A stretch of 52,733 nt of DNA. Source: an uncultured Pelagibacteraceae bacterium (GTDB taxonomy: Bacteria > Pseudomonadota > Alphaproteobacteria > Pelagibacterales > Pelagibacteraceae). The position numbers were made by a program, and so were the translations under genes. Position 1 is the first letter of the stretch. Each line of letters starts with the position of its first letter. The DNA lies in contig CACODU010000003.1 of the NCBI GenBank assembly GCA_902626045.1, forward strand, positions 1 to 52,733. The letters are read 5' to 3'. The notes below the pieces were generated by a model that saw only the letters and a program-made list of their open reading frames with translations, searched no databases and was not told the DNA's origin. This document shows, one piece after another, positions 8,287-16,888 of the stretch.

Positions 8287-9452
8287 TATGCACTTCGATA
8301 AAGCTTAGTCATAACAAACTCTCTATGACCTAAAGCTTCAGCACATGTTAATCTACCGTTGGCAACTTTTAGAGTTGTTTCAATAAGTTTATCACCAGCT
8401 TGATCAAGGTTCATTTCTCTGGTTAAAATTTTAGAAACATCACAATCTACATGCTCACTCATTAATTTAGCTGTTAAAGGATTGGCAGTTAGTTTAACAA
8501 CTGGTTCTATTGGATTGCCAATAATATTTCCTTGGCCTGTTGGAAAAAGATGAATATTAAATCCACCTGCTGCTTGTAAAGTTACACATTCCGCTGCTGC
8601 AGAAGAAGTATCCATAAAATATAAACCCTTACCTTTTTTTGGTTCTTCAGCAGGTTCTAAAACATCAATAAATTTTCTAGAGCCTATCTTTTGAAAATTT
8701 CCAAAAGCTTTTTCTTCAATTGTAGTTAGTCCACCTGCTATATTACCCGCTGTAGGTTGACTTTCCGACAAGTCGTCAGTTGCTTCTTTTAAAATAAAAT
8801 CGTTGTAATCACTCCAAGTCTTCATAAATTTTTTTTGAGCTTCTGGAGTTGCACCTCTTTTGGCACAGACTTGTTCTGCACCAGTTAGCTCAGAAGTTTC
8901 TCCAAAACATAAATGAACACCTAATGGTTCTAGCTTATCCATTAAATTCCCAACAGTCGGATTAGAAGCTAATCCAGATGTTGTGTCTGACTCACCGCAT
9001 TTAACCGATATCCATAAGTCACTCATTGGACATTCTTCTCTTTGTTTCTCAGAAGCCCACATAGAGAATTCCTGGGCTTTTTTTGATGCTTTCATTATTG
9101 TTTGAATGTCTCCACTTCTTTCAATGTGAAATCCTTCTACTGGTTTTCCAGTTTCTGCAATTCCGTCGACAATTTTTTTTGTCCATTTTGGCTCAATTCC
9201 AATAACAATTACAGCAGCGACGTTTGGATTTCTGCCAGTACCAATCATAGTTCTAAAATGCAATTCTAAATCTGCACCAAATTGCAACCTTCCATAAGAA
9301 TGAGGTAGCGCTATTGTTCCTTTAATATTATTTGCTACAGCTTCAGCACAAGCATTTGAAATATCATCAACTGGAAGAATAATTACATGATTTCTTGTTC
9401 CAGCTCTTCCGTTCTCTCTTTTATAACCTAAAAAGCTTTTTGGAATTTGCAT
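8286..9452 (-). CDS. suyB: (2R)-sulfolactate sulfo-lyase, large subunit
   Basis: A 388-residue protein of the UxaA/altronate-dehydratase superfamily, the usual length of SuyB. With SuyA it splits 3-sulfolactate into pyruvate and sulfite in the cytosol. It begins with [15 protein letters not shown], the conserved opening of this family, and carries [15 protein letters not shown] and [12 protein letters not shown]. Its partner suyA lies seven bases upstream, giving the standard suyAB order. Altronate or galactarate dehydratase shares the fold, but those usually have longer or fused small domains. The neighbouring xsc, hpsN and apr genes point to the sulfonate substrate. The gene is intact. Confidence 0.88.
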   Translation of the reverse strand: MQIPKSFLGYKRENGRAGTRNHVIILPVDDISNACAEAVANNIKGTIALPHSYGRLQFGADLELHFRTMIGTGRNPNVAAVIVIGIEPKWTKKIVDGIAETGKPVEGFHIERSGDIQTIMKASKKAQEFSMWASEKQREECPMSDLWISVKCGESDTTSGLASNPTVGNLMDKLEPLGVHLCFGETSELTGAEQVCAKRGATPEAQKKFMKTWSDYNDFILKEATDDLSESQPTAGNIAGGLTTIEEKAFGNFQKIGSRKFIDVLEPAEEPKKGKGLYFMDTSSAAAECVTLQAAGGFNIHLFPTGQGNIIGNPIEPVVKLTANPLTAKLMSEHVDCDVSKILTREMNLDQAGDKLIETTLKVANGRLTCAEALGHREFVMTKLYRSA

Positions 9453-9459
9453 ACTAGTT

Positions 9460-9747
9460 TTACCACTTTTTTGTTTTTACATTGTGAACATGAACGTGTT
9501 CACCTTTTTTGATTTCTTTGACTACTTTTCCTATGTCATGCCCGTACTTGAAAATTGTGTCTCCGACCTTAAGATCTTTTAGTGCAATTTTGTGCCCTAA
9601 AGGAACATTGTTTGCTGATGAAACTTTAACGGTTTTATCATTTTCCATTATCCAGGCGCTACAATCCTGGCCTTTTTTAGTGGTTTCAATTACAACAACT
9701 CCTACGTTATCTTCTTCGTCGTGTATGATGAGATCGGGCCGTGACAT
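9460..9747 (-). CDS. suyA: (2R)-sulfolactate sulfo-lyase, small subunit
   Basis: A 95-residue SAF-domain protein, the small subunit of the UxaA-type lyase. Features are [19 protein letters not shown] at the start, the central [14 protein letters not shown] typical of the SAF fold, and a Lys-rich end. In SuyAB it completes the active site for removing sulfite from sulfolactate. It is the first gene of the minus-strand suyA-suyB-HIT operon and lies back to back with xsc across a 74-base promoter region. No clear Shine-Dalgarno sequence precedes its ATG. Confidence 0.87.
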   Translation of the reverse strand: MSRPDLIIHDEEDNVGVVVIETTKKGQDCSAWIMENDKTVKVSSANNVPLGHKIALKDLKVGDTIFKYGHDIGKVVKEIKKGEHVHVHNVKTKKW

Positions 9748-9821
9748 AAAAATATCTAATGGATATAGACTAAAATTTAGTATAATGAAAGCTAGATTTT
9801 CAAAATACTTTAAGGAGAATT
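9748..9821. promoter_or_regulatory. Divergent suyA / xsc promoter region
   Basis: These 74 bases are the only spacer between suyA (minus) and xsc (plus). For xsc a perfect TATAAT lies at 9781-9786 with no recognisable -35 box 17 bases upstream. A strong AAGGAG at 9812-9817 sets the xsc start. No -10 consensus is obvious for suyA. Sharing the spacer would let one regulator control both sulfite-releasing enzymes. Confidence 0.5.
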
Positions 9822-11603
9822 ATGGCTAAAATGACAACAGAAGAAGCTTTTGTAAAAGTTTTACAAATGCATGGTATTGAGCACGCTTTTGGTATTATCG
9901 GTTCTGCTTTCATGCCTATCTCCGATATTTTTCCAGACGCAGGAATTACTTTTTGGGACGTAGCACATGAAACTAATGGCGGTTTAATCGCTGATGGATA
10001 TACGAGAGCTACTGGAAAAATGTCAATGGTAGTTGCTCAAAATGGACCTGGAATAACAGGTTTAGTTACTCCAATCAAAACTGCTTATTGGAATCACACT
10101 CCACTTCTTTTAGTAACACCTCAAGCTGCAAATAAAACAATGGGTCAAGGAGGGTTTCAAGAAGTCGAACAAATGAATCTATTTAAAGACATGGTTTGTT
10201 ACCAAGAAGAAGTGAGAGACCCATCGAGAATTGCAGAAGTTTTAAATAGAGTTATTGAAAAAGCTATTAGAGGTTCAGCACCAGCACAAATTAATGTACC
10301 AAGAGATTATTGGACCCAAGTAATAGATATTGAATTACCTCCCATAGTAAGATTAGAAAGGCAAGCTGGCGGTGCAGCAGCAATAGAAGAAGCAGCAAAA
10401 TTGTTATCTAACGCAAAATTTCCAGTGATATTATCAGGTGCAGGAGTAGTAATTGGTGGAGCAATTAAAGACTGTGTAAAACTTGCTGAAAAATTAGACT
10501 CACCAGTATGTTCTGGCTACCAACACAATGACAGTTTTCCAGGAAGTCACCCTTTAGCTGTAGGCCCATTAGGTTACAATGGATCTAAAGCTGCAATGGA
10601 ATTAATTGCAAAAGCAGATGTTGTCTTGGCCTTAGGTACTAGACTAAATCCATTTTCAACTCTACCAGGTTATGGAATTGATTATTGGCCTAAGAATGCA
10701 AAAATTATTCAAGTTGATATGAATTCAGATCGAATAGGATTAACTAAAAAAGTAACAGTTGGAATTTGTGGAGATGCTAAATTAGTTGCTCAACAGTTAT
10801 TAAGTAAATTATCTCCCAAAGCAGGAGATACTGATAGACAAAAAAGAAAAGATTTAATTCATCAAACGAAATCAGCTTGGTTACAAAAACTTTCTAGTTT
10901 AGATCACGAAGAGGATGATCCGGGAACAATTTGGAATAAAGAAGCGAGAGATAGAGATAAAGATCGAATGTCGCCTAGACAGGCTTGGAGAGCAATACAA
11001 GCTGGTATGCCTGAAGATGTAATTATTTCTAGTGACATCGGAAATAATTGCGCAATAGGAAACGCATATCCAACTTTTGAAAAAGGAAGAAAATATTTAG
11101 CTCCTGGTTTATTTGGACCATGTGGCTACGGTTTTCCTTCAATCTTAGGAGCAAAAATTGGTTGCCCAGACACACCAGTAATTGGTTTTGCAGGTGATGG
11201 AGCTTTTGGAATTAGTATGAACGAAATGAGTTCGTGTGCACGTGAAGAATGGCCGGCTATTTCAATGGTTATATTTAGAAATTATCAGTGGGGTGCAGAA
11301 AAAAGAAACACTACATTATGGTTTGATAATAATTTTATAGGGACAGAATTGGACCCAGAATTAAGTTATGCAAAAGTTGCTAATGCATGTGGTTTAAAAG
11401 GAGTTACAGTAAAAACAATGGATGAAACCACAAAGGCTATTAAACAGTCATGTGAAGATCAAAAAAAAGGTATCACAACATTTATTGAGGTAATACTTAA
11501 CCAAGAATTAGGTGAGCCTTTTAGAAGAGATGCAATGAAAAAACCAGTGAGAGTGGCCGGGATTAAAAAAGAGGACATGAAGCCTCAAAAAGGTTTAAAC
11601 TAG
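9822..11603 (+). CDS. xsc: Sulfoacetaldehyde acetyltransferase
   Basis: A 593-residue thiamine-diphosphate enzyme that converts sulfoacetaldehyde and phosphate to acetyl phosphate and sulfite, the end point of taurine and isethionate degradation. The N-terminal half has AHETNGGLIADGYTRATGK, with the catalytic Glu region of TPP enzymes, and IGSAFMPISDIFPDAG. The middle domain has ALGTRLNPFSTLPGYG. The ThDP-Mg motif GDGAFGISMNEM begins near residue 458 and ends at the RNYQWGAEKRN segment. Length and the NVPRDYWTQV segment match Xsc rather than acetolactate synthase. AAGGAG precedes the ATG. The sulfite formed can pass to AprBA or TauE, and the acetyl phosphate to the Pta encoded at 26867-27775. 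Confidence 0.94.
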   Translation: MAKMTTEEAFVKVLQMHGIEHAFGIIGSAFMPISDIFPDAGITFWDVAHETNGGLIADGYTRATGKMSMVVAQNGPGITGLVTPIKTAYWNHTPLLLVTPQAANKTMGQGGFQEVEQMNLFKDMVCYQEEVRDPSRIAEVLNRVIEKAIRGSAPAQINVPRDYWTQVIDIELPPIVRLERQAGGAAAIEEAAKLLSNAKFPVILSGAGVVIGGAIKDCVKLAEKLDSPVCSGYQHNDSFPGSHPLAVGPLGYNGSKAAMELIAKADVVLALGTRLNPFSTLPGYGIDYWPKNAKIIQVDMNSDRIGLTKKVTVGICGDAKLVAQQLLSKLSPKAGDTDRQKRKDLIHQTKSAWLQKLSSLDHEEDDPGTIWNKEARDRDKDRMSPRQAWRAIQAGMPEDVIISSDIGNNCAIGNAYPTFEKGRKYLAPGLFGPCGYGFPSILGAKIGCPDTPVIGFAGDGAFGISMNEMSSCAREEWPAISMVIFRNYQWGAEKRNTTLWFDNNFIGTELDPELSYAKVANACGLKGVTVKTMDETTKAIKQSCEDQKKGITTFIEVILNQELGEPFRRDAMKKPVRVAGIKKEDMKPQKGLN

Positions 11604-11610
11604 TTTTATA

Positions 11611-11991
11611 ATGAAATCTCAAAGTTCAAATAAAAGCTTCGGCTTATTATTTTTTGTTTTTTTTCTAATATTGGCATTGTGGCCATTAAAAAATGGTAAC
11701 AATTTAAATTTATTTTTTATCACAATTTCAGGTATTTTTTTAATTCTTGCTTTAATCAATTCAAAGCTTTTATCTCCACTAAACAAACTATGGATTAAAT
11801 TTGGCGAAATACTAGGCATGATTATTGCACCATTAGTCATGGCTTTAGTATATTTTGTTATTCTTACACCGGTAAGCTTAGCTGTTAGAGTACTAGGTAA
11901 AGATTTATTAGGATTGAAATTTTTAAAAGAAAAAGAAAGCTATTGGATTAAAAGAAAAAAAAATCTTGGATCAATGAAAAAACAATTCTAA
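11611..11991 (+). CDS. SxtJ-family membrane protein
   Basis: A 126-residue protein with three hydrophobic stretches (near residues 9-25, 32-48 and 68-90), followed by LAVRVLGKDLLGLKF and a basic C-terminus. This layout fits the SxtJ family, named from saxitoxin gene clusters but widespread next to carbamoyltransferases. It begins seven bases after xsc and its stop touches the start of a DUF5989 gene, which in turn overlaps a carbamoyltransferase, so the three form one unit. The role is unknown; a membrane partner of the carbamoyltransferase is the usual guess. Confidence 0.7.
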   Translation: MKSQSSNKSFGLLFFVFFLILALWPLKNGNNLNLFFITISGIFLILALINSKLLSPLNKLWIKFGEILGMIIAPLVMALVYFVILTPVSLAVRVLGKDLLGLKFLKEKESYWIKRKKNLGSMKKQF

Positions 11992-12144
11992 ATGATTGAA
12001 TTTTTAAAAGAATTTTGGGAATTTTTAAGAGAGAGAAAAAAATATTGGTTATTACCAATAATAATCGTTTTAGCTTTGTTTGGAATTTTAATTGTTTTAA
12101 GCCAAGGCTCTGCGGTAGCCCCATTTATTTATACAATATTTTAG
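11992..12144 (+). CDS. DUF5989 (SxtK-like) small membrane protein
   Basis: A 50-residue gene. From ATG 11992 it reads MIEFLKEFWEFLRERKKYW, then one transmembrane helix (PIIIVLALFGILIVLSQGS) and a short APFIYTIF tail, ending at TAG 12142-12144. The FWEFLRERKKYW entry helix and the SQGSAVAPFIY tail are the signature of DUF5989, which accompanies SxtJ and carbamoyltransferases. It starts directly after the SxtJ stop, and its last base is the first base of the GTG start of the carbamoyltransferase. The carbamoyltransferase frame is also open across this gene, but family similarity begins only at 12144. Confidence 0.75.
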   Translation: MIEFLKEFWEFLRERKKYWLLPIIIVLALFGILIVLSQGSAVAPFIYTIF

Positions 12145-13980
12145 TGACTTCTATTTTAGGAATTTCAGCATTTTATCACGATAGCGCAGCAGCAATAGTT
12201 GTCGATGGCAACATAGTGGCAGCAGCTCAAGAAGAGAGATTTACCAGAAAGAAACACGATCCAAGTTACCCCTTTAATGCAGTTAAATATGTGCTTGAAG
12301 AGTCTAATTTAAAACTAAATGAAATTGATCACATTGTTTTTTTTGAAAAACCATTTTTAAAATTTGAAAGATTGTTAGAAACTTACATGGCTTTTGCCCC
12401 AAAAGGTTTTAAATCTTTCAGTTTATCTATGCCAATATGGTTGAGAGAAAAACTTTTTCAAAAAAAATTTCTATTCGATAAACTTAAAGAACATGACAAA
12501 AATTTTAAAGACATAAGTAAAATTAAATTTTCAGAACATCATTACAGTCATGCAGCTAGTGCGTTTTTCCCCTCTCCTTTTGAGGAAGCAATTATTTTAA
12601 CTTTGGATGGAGTTGGAGAGTGGGCTACTACGACTTTAGCAATTGGAAAAAAAAATAAGCTTGAGATAATAAAAGAAATACATTTTCCTCATTCTCTCGG
12701 ATTATTGTATTCAGCTTTTACATATTACACAGGTTTTAAGGTTAATAGCGGGGAATACAAATTAATGGGACTTGCTCCATATGGTGAACCAGTTTTTAAA
12801 GATATTATATTAGATAAACTTCTAGATTTAAAAGAAGACGGCTCTTTTAAACTTGATATGAAATATTTTAATTATGCCACAGGTCTTACAATGACTAATG
12901 ATAATTTTTCTAAACTTTTTGGAAATCCTGTAAGAGACCCTAAAAAAGATTTATTAACTCAATTTCATATGGATATAGCCGCCTCTATACAATCTGTTAC
13001 TGAAGAAATAGTGTTAAAAATAGCAAATAATATATTTTCAAAATATAAAATTAAAAATTTATGTTTAGCAGGAGGTGTAGCTTTAAATTGTGTTGCTAAT
13101 GGAAAAATTCTCAAGGAAAAAATATTTGAGAATATTTGGATACAGCCTGCCGCAGGAGATGCTGGTGGATCTTTAGGCGCAGCTCTGGCTTACTGGCATC
13201 ATGAATTAGAAAAACCTAGAGTCGAGTTTCAAGATAAAATGAAAGGTTCTTACCTTGGACCTAAGTTTGAAAATGATTTTATTGAACAAAAACTTAAATT
13301 GCTAAAAGCAAATTACAAACAATATAGCAAAGAAGAAATAATTTCTTTAACTGCAAAGGAACTTTCTAATGAAAAAACTGTAGGCTGGTTTCAAGGAAGG
13401 ATGGAATTTGGTCCTAGAGCACTAGGGGGGGAGATCAATATTAGCAGATCCAAGATCGGAAAAAATGCAAAAAGAACTTAATCTCAAAATTAAATTTAGA
13501 GAAAGCTTTAGGCCTTTTGCTCCCTCAGTTTTAAGGCAGGATATAAATGAATGGTTCGAGCTAGATGTAGATAGCCCTTATATGCTTTTAGTTTCAGAAG
13601 TAAAAAAGGAAAAACAAATTAAAATGAAAAAAGAAGATGAAAACTTATTTGGAATAGAAAAATTAAATATAAAACGATCTAATATTCCTGCAATTACTCA
13701 CGTGGATTATTCAGCTAGAATTCAAACAGTTCACAAAGAAACTAATCCAAGGTATTACGACTTAATTAAGGAATTTAAAAAGAATACTAATTGCCCAGTG
13801 TTAGTGAACACTTCTTTTAATGTTCGTGGCGAACCAATTGTTTGTTCGGTTGAAGACGCATTTAATTGTTTTATGGGAACAAACTTGGATATTTTAGTCT
13901 TAGAAGATTTTATTCTATTTAAAGATAAGCAAGATAAGTCGTTAATCAAAGACTATAAAAATAAGTTTGAATTAGATTAA
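12144..13980 (+). CDS. Carbamoyltransferase (NodU/CmcH/SxtI family), frame broken once
   Basis: A carbamoyl-phosphate-dependent O-carbamoyltransferase. The start is GTG 12144, giving TSILGISAFYHDSAAA, the canonical N-terminus, and overlapping the DUF5989 stop by one base. Motifs are EERFTRKKHD, EHHYSHAASAFFPSPF (the HHxxHA of the Kae1-like domain) and EYKLMGLAPYG. The frame runs off at MEFGPRALGG. Removing one G from the G7 run at 13425-13431 gives LGGRSILADPRSEKMQ and a 611-residue protein that continues through SFRPFAPSVL and CPVLVNTSFNVRGEP to the TAA at 13978. The break lies in a homopolymer, so an indel in the sequence is likely. The acceptor molecule is unknown. The stop shares TTAA with the convergent M23 gene. 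Confidence 0.85.
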
Positions 13981-14768
13981 TTTAAAACAGACGCAGGATC
14001 TAATTTGACATCAAACCAATTCAACCTAATATCTAAATGAGGCCCAGTCGCTCTTCCAGTTTGACCTAGGGTTCCAACGATTTGCCCTTGTTTTATTTTT
14101 TGACCTACTTTTACATTAATATCTTTCATATGCATATAGAGAGTACTTACTCCGTGACCGTGATCAAAGATGATGGTTCCACCAGTAAAATACATATTAC
14201 CTTCAGCTAAGGTAACCTCACCATCCATCATAGCTTTTACTGGCGTTCCTTCTGGCGCATGAAAATCTATTCCATAATGTGGCCTTCTAGGTTTACCATT
14301 TAAAATCCTTTGGCTGCCATAAACGCCTGTAATTATGTATTTATCTATTGGGTAGATAAATTTATCTTTGAAAAAATCATAAGTTGTATCAATTGATCTA
14401 GCTTTGCCTATTAATACATTATCTTTTTTTATTCTCTCATAAACTTCAGGTGGTGGAGTAACTTGTTTTGAAGGTAAACCATCAATTCTTTGAATTTTAT
14501 ATTCTCTTTTAAGAACCTTTTTTTCAATTTTTTTTGTTTCACCATCATTTTTTATTGTGATTAAAACGTTATTTTTTCTGTCTCTATCTAAACCGAAAGC
14601 AAAATAACCATCCTTAGAAACTCGAATATTTCTATTATCAATTTTTACTTTTGAATTTGGATTAGTTTTACCTAAAATAAAAGCACCTTGTTCAAACTTT
14701 CCTAAAAATTCAACAGCACCTAGATACTGAAATTTTATTACAAAAAAAAATATTAAGAAAATTCTCAT
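13977..14768 (-). CDS. Secreted M23-family (LytM-like) peptidase
   Basis: A 263-residue protein with an N-terminal signal or anchor helix (MRIFLIFFFVIKF), a beta-rich N-terminal domain and a C-terminal LytM domain. The first zinc motif HYGIDFHAPEG (HxxxD) and LYMHM are present. The final motif, usually HxH, reads GPHLDIRLNW here, so Asp replaces the last His ligand. The enzyme or its degenerate form would act on peptidoglycan cross-links or on amidase activation in the periplasm. It is the last gene of a five-gene overlapping operon (ATGA with the SDR). The Asp could still bind zinc; whether it is active cannot be told. Confidence 0.85.
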   Translation of the reverse strand: MRIFLIFFFVIKFQYLGAVEFLGKFEQGAFILGKTNPNSKVKIDNRNIRVSKDGYFAFGLDRDRKNNVLITIKNDGETKKIEKKVLKREYKIQRIDGLPSKQVTPPPEVYERIKKDNVLIGKARSIDTTYDFFKDKFIYPIDKYIITGVYGSQRILNGKPRRPHYGIDFHAPEGTPVKAMMDGEVTLAEGNMYFTGGTIIFDHGHGVSTLYMHMKDINVKVGQKIKQGQIVGTLGQTGRATGPHLDIRLNWFDVKLDPASVLN

Positions 14769-15529
14769 TTAGCTGTCCAACCACCATCTATTACGATTGA
14801 TGAACCAGTAATCATCGAGGCAGCTTCAGATGCTAGAAATGTTATTGAAGTTGCTACATCGCTTACGGTAACCACCTTATTAATTGGAGTATTCTCTTTA
14901 ACATATTTATTGTATTTTTTGTCTGCAAAATATTTTTTAGTTCGTGGAGTTAGTACAATATTAGGACAAACACTATTTACTCTAATATTATATTTAGCTA
15001 AATCTAAAGCCATACCTTTTGTTAAACCCTCAACTCCAAATTTTGTCATGCTATAAACAGTTCTTTTTTGCCCTGCTACTAAACCAAAAATAGAAGAAAT
15101 ATTTATTATTGAGCCACTTTTTCTTTTTAACTTTATAATTTGATTAGCACAAAGTTGAGCAACATTAAAAGCTGCTTTAGTATTCACATTTAACAAAGTT
15201 TCTAATGAAGATTTTCTTACGTTTAAAAAAGGTTCTGGAATATTAGTTCCTGCATTATTAACTAAAATGTCTAACTTTTTAATTTTTGATATAAAAGATT
15301 TCATTCGATTATAATTATTTACATCACAATTAAATGATATGTAAATAACTTTAAATTTCTTAATCTCTTTTTTTAAAGTATTAAGCTCTAATTGATTTCT
15401 TCCGATTGCAATTATATTTCCTCCTGCCTCAGCAATGGCTAAAGCTGCACCCCTACCTAAACCTTTAGTTGCTCCGGTAATTAAAGCTGTTTTACCTTTT
15501 AAATTTATATCTTTAAGAAATATTCCCAT
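14765..15529 (-). CDS. SDR-family oxidoreductase (tandem copy 2)
   Basis: A 254-residue classical short-chain dehydrogenase. It has the NAD(P) motif TGATKGLGRGA, LVNNAGTN, an active-site SS near ISSIFG and YSMTK (YxxxK), and ends IDGGWTAK. ATG 15529 is preferred over an upstream TTG at 15544 because it overlaps the stop of the preceding SDR by one base. It is a tandem paralogue of that gene, with the same ends and many shared blocks such as AAFNVAQLC and KFGVEGL. In a sulfonate cluster an SDR could be a DHPS 2-dehydrogenase (HpsO-like) or a sulfoacetaldehyde reductase (IsfD-like). Gluconate 5-dehydrogenase is the generic alternative. Confidence 0.82.
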   Translation of the reverse strand: MGIFLKDINLKGKTALITGATKGLGRGAALAIAEAGGNIIAIGRNQLELNTLKKEIKKFKVIYISFNCDVNNYNRMKSFISKIKKLDILVNNAGTNIPEPFLNVRKSSLETLLNVNTKAAFNVAQLCANQIIKLKRKSGSIINISSIFGLVAGQKRTVYSMTKFGVEGLTKGMALDLAKYNIRVNSVCPNIVLTPRTKKYFADKKYNKYVKENTPINKVVTVSDVATSITFLASEAASMITGSSIVIDGGWTAK

Positions 15530-16293
15530 TACTGTGCTGTCCAACCTCCATCAACCAGTAAAGATGTCCCTGTAATCATTTCAGATGAATCTGCAGCTAA
15601 AAATGCTACTGCAGTAGCAACATCACTTTCTTTTGCGACTCTTCCTAATGGAATATTTTTAAGCATTTTATTTTTAAATTTTTTATTTTTAAAAAACCTT
15701 TTAACCATTGGTGTTTCAACAAATGTAGGGCAAATGGTATTAACTCTTATATTGTAAGGAGCTAATTCACATGCCATGCCTCTAGAAAGGCCTTCTACTC
15801 CAAATTTATTCATATTGTAGACGTTTCGTCCTTCACAACCAACTTTGCCTAATTGTGATGACATATGAATAATAGATCCTCCAATTTTTTTTCTATTTTT
15901 CGCTTTTACCATTTTTTGAGAGCATAATTGTGCAACATTAAATGCAGCTCTCATATTCAGATTAGTCAAGTACTCCATATTTTCTTGACTAACTTTAGTG
16001 AAATGTTGAGGTCTATTATTTCCAGCATTGTTTACTAAAATATCCAATCGACTAACTTTTTTTAAAACTTTTTTTAAATCTTCTAAATTTGTTACATCAC
16101 AAACAAATAATTGACTTGAGCCTTTAGTTTTTTTTATAATTTTATTTACTTTAATAAGGTCAGATTTTGTTCTACTTAATATAATTACTTTTGCTCCTGC
16201 CTCGGCTAAAGCTATTGCACAAGCTTTACCAAGTCCTTTACCGGCTCCAGTTACTAGAGCTATTTTATTTTTAAGATTTATTTTTTTTAACAT
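15529..16293 (-). CDS. SDR-family oxidoreductase (tandem copy 1)
   Basis: A 254-residue classical SDR with TGAGKGLGKAC, LVNNAGNN, MSSQLG and YNMNK, and the end VDGGWTAQ. The start is ATG 16293, which overlaps the TerC stop (TGATG); a TTG one codon upstream is not needed. It lies in the operon GMC, TerC, SDR, SDR, M23. The pair of divergent but clearly related SDRs suggests two steps or two stereoisomers of one substrate class, as for the (R)- and (S)-DHPS 2-dehydrogenases of sulfonate degraders. That reading is inference from context. The residues between the catalytic Ser and Tyr differ from copy 2. Confidence 0.82.
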   Translation of the reverse strand: MLKKINLKNKIALVTGAGKGLGKACAIALAEAGAKVIILSRTKSDLIKVNKIIKKTKGSSQLFVCDVTNLEDLKKVLKKVSRLDILVNNAGNNRPQHFTKVSQENMEYLTNLNMRAAFNVAQLCSQKMVKAKNRKKIGGSIIHMSSQLGKVGCEGRNVYNMNKFGVEGLSRGMACELAPYNIRVNTICPTFVETPMVKRFFKNKKFKNKMLKNIPLGRVAKESDVATAVAFLAADSSEMITGTSLLVDGGWTAQ

Positions 16294-16886
16294 CAAAGTA
16301 ATAAAATTTTAATATCTGTATATATTAAATCAACAGCTACAATTAAAATTGCTAATAAACCTACCCAAGCTATCCATTTGTATTTCTTAATCCATCCTGA
16401 AATTAGATTAGCAGCTACTGCCATTAGCACTATTGATAGAATTAATCCAAAAATTAATAAATGGTAATGATGACCAGCAGCACCAGCCACACCAAGAACA
16501 TTATCTAAACTCATAGTAAAGTCCGCTAAAAGAACAGTCCATATAGCTTTAAACAAACTTGAATTATCAACTTTAATATCCTCTTGTTTTGAAGCCCCTT
16601 TGATTACATCAACGTAAAGTTTATAGACAATGTATAATAATAGAATTCCTCCAATAAGTCTTAGACCTGTAATTTGTAATAAGTAAGCTGTGAGAAGAGT
16701 TAAAATTATTCTTAAAACTACAGCACCTCCAACTCCCCAAAAAATGACTTTCTTTCTTTGATCAGGAGGGAATTTTGAGGCAACCATTCCAATAATAATT
16801 GCATTGTCTCCAGCCAAAACAAGATCAATAAAAATAATTTGAGTGAATATAGTTATTTGTTCTGGAGTAAATAATTCCGCAAGCAT
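16293..16886 (-). CDS. TerC-family integral membrane protein
   Basis: A 197-residue protein with about seven helices and the paired acidic motifs of the TerC family: DLVLAGDNAIIIG near residues 21-33 and DFTMSLDNVLGVAGA near 121-135. TerC proteins are linked to metal-ion (notably manganese) export and to membrane protein metalation; an anion role has not been shown. It overlaps the SDR start by one base and starts two bases after the GMC gene, so it belongs to that operon. Why a TerC sits with dehydrogenases is unclear. Confidence 0.85.
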   Translation of the reverse strand: MLAELFTPEQITIFTQIIFIDLVLAGDNAIIIGMVASKFPPDQRKKVIFWGVGGAVVLRIILTLLTAYLLQITGLRLIGGILLLYIVYKLYVDVIKGASKQEDIKVDNSSLFKAIWTVLLADFTMSLDNVLGVAGAAGHHYHLLIFGLILSIVLMAVAANLISGWIKKYKWIAWVGLLAILIVAVDLIYTDIKILLL

Positions 16887-16888
16887 GA

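Noticed and set aside
9509-9829. Open frame on the plus strand opposite suyA
   Set aside because: It is the complement of suyA and runs into the xsc start; no ribosome site or family match.
12015-12143. In-frame N-terminal extension of the carbamoyltransferase
   Set aside because: It overlaps the DUF5989 gene in another frame, and similarity to the family begins at GTG 12144, which overlaps the DUF5989 stop.
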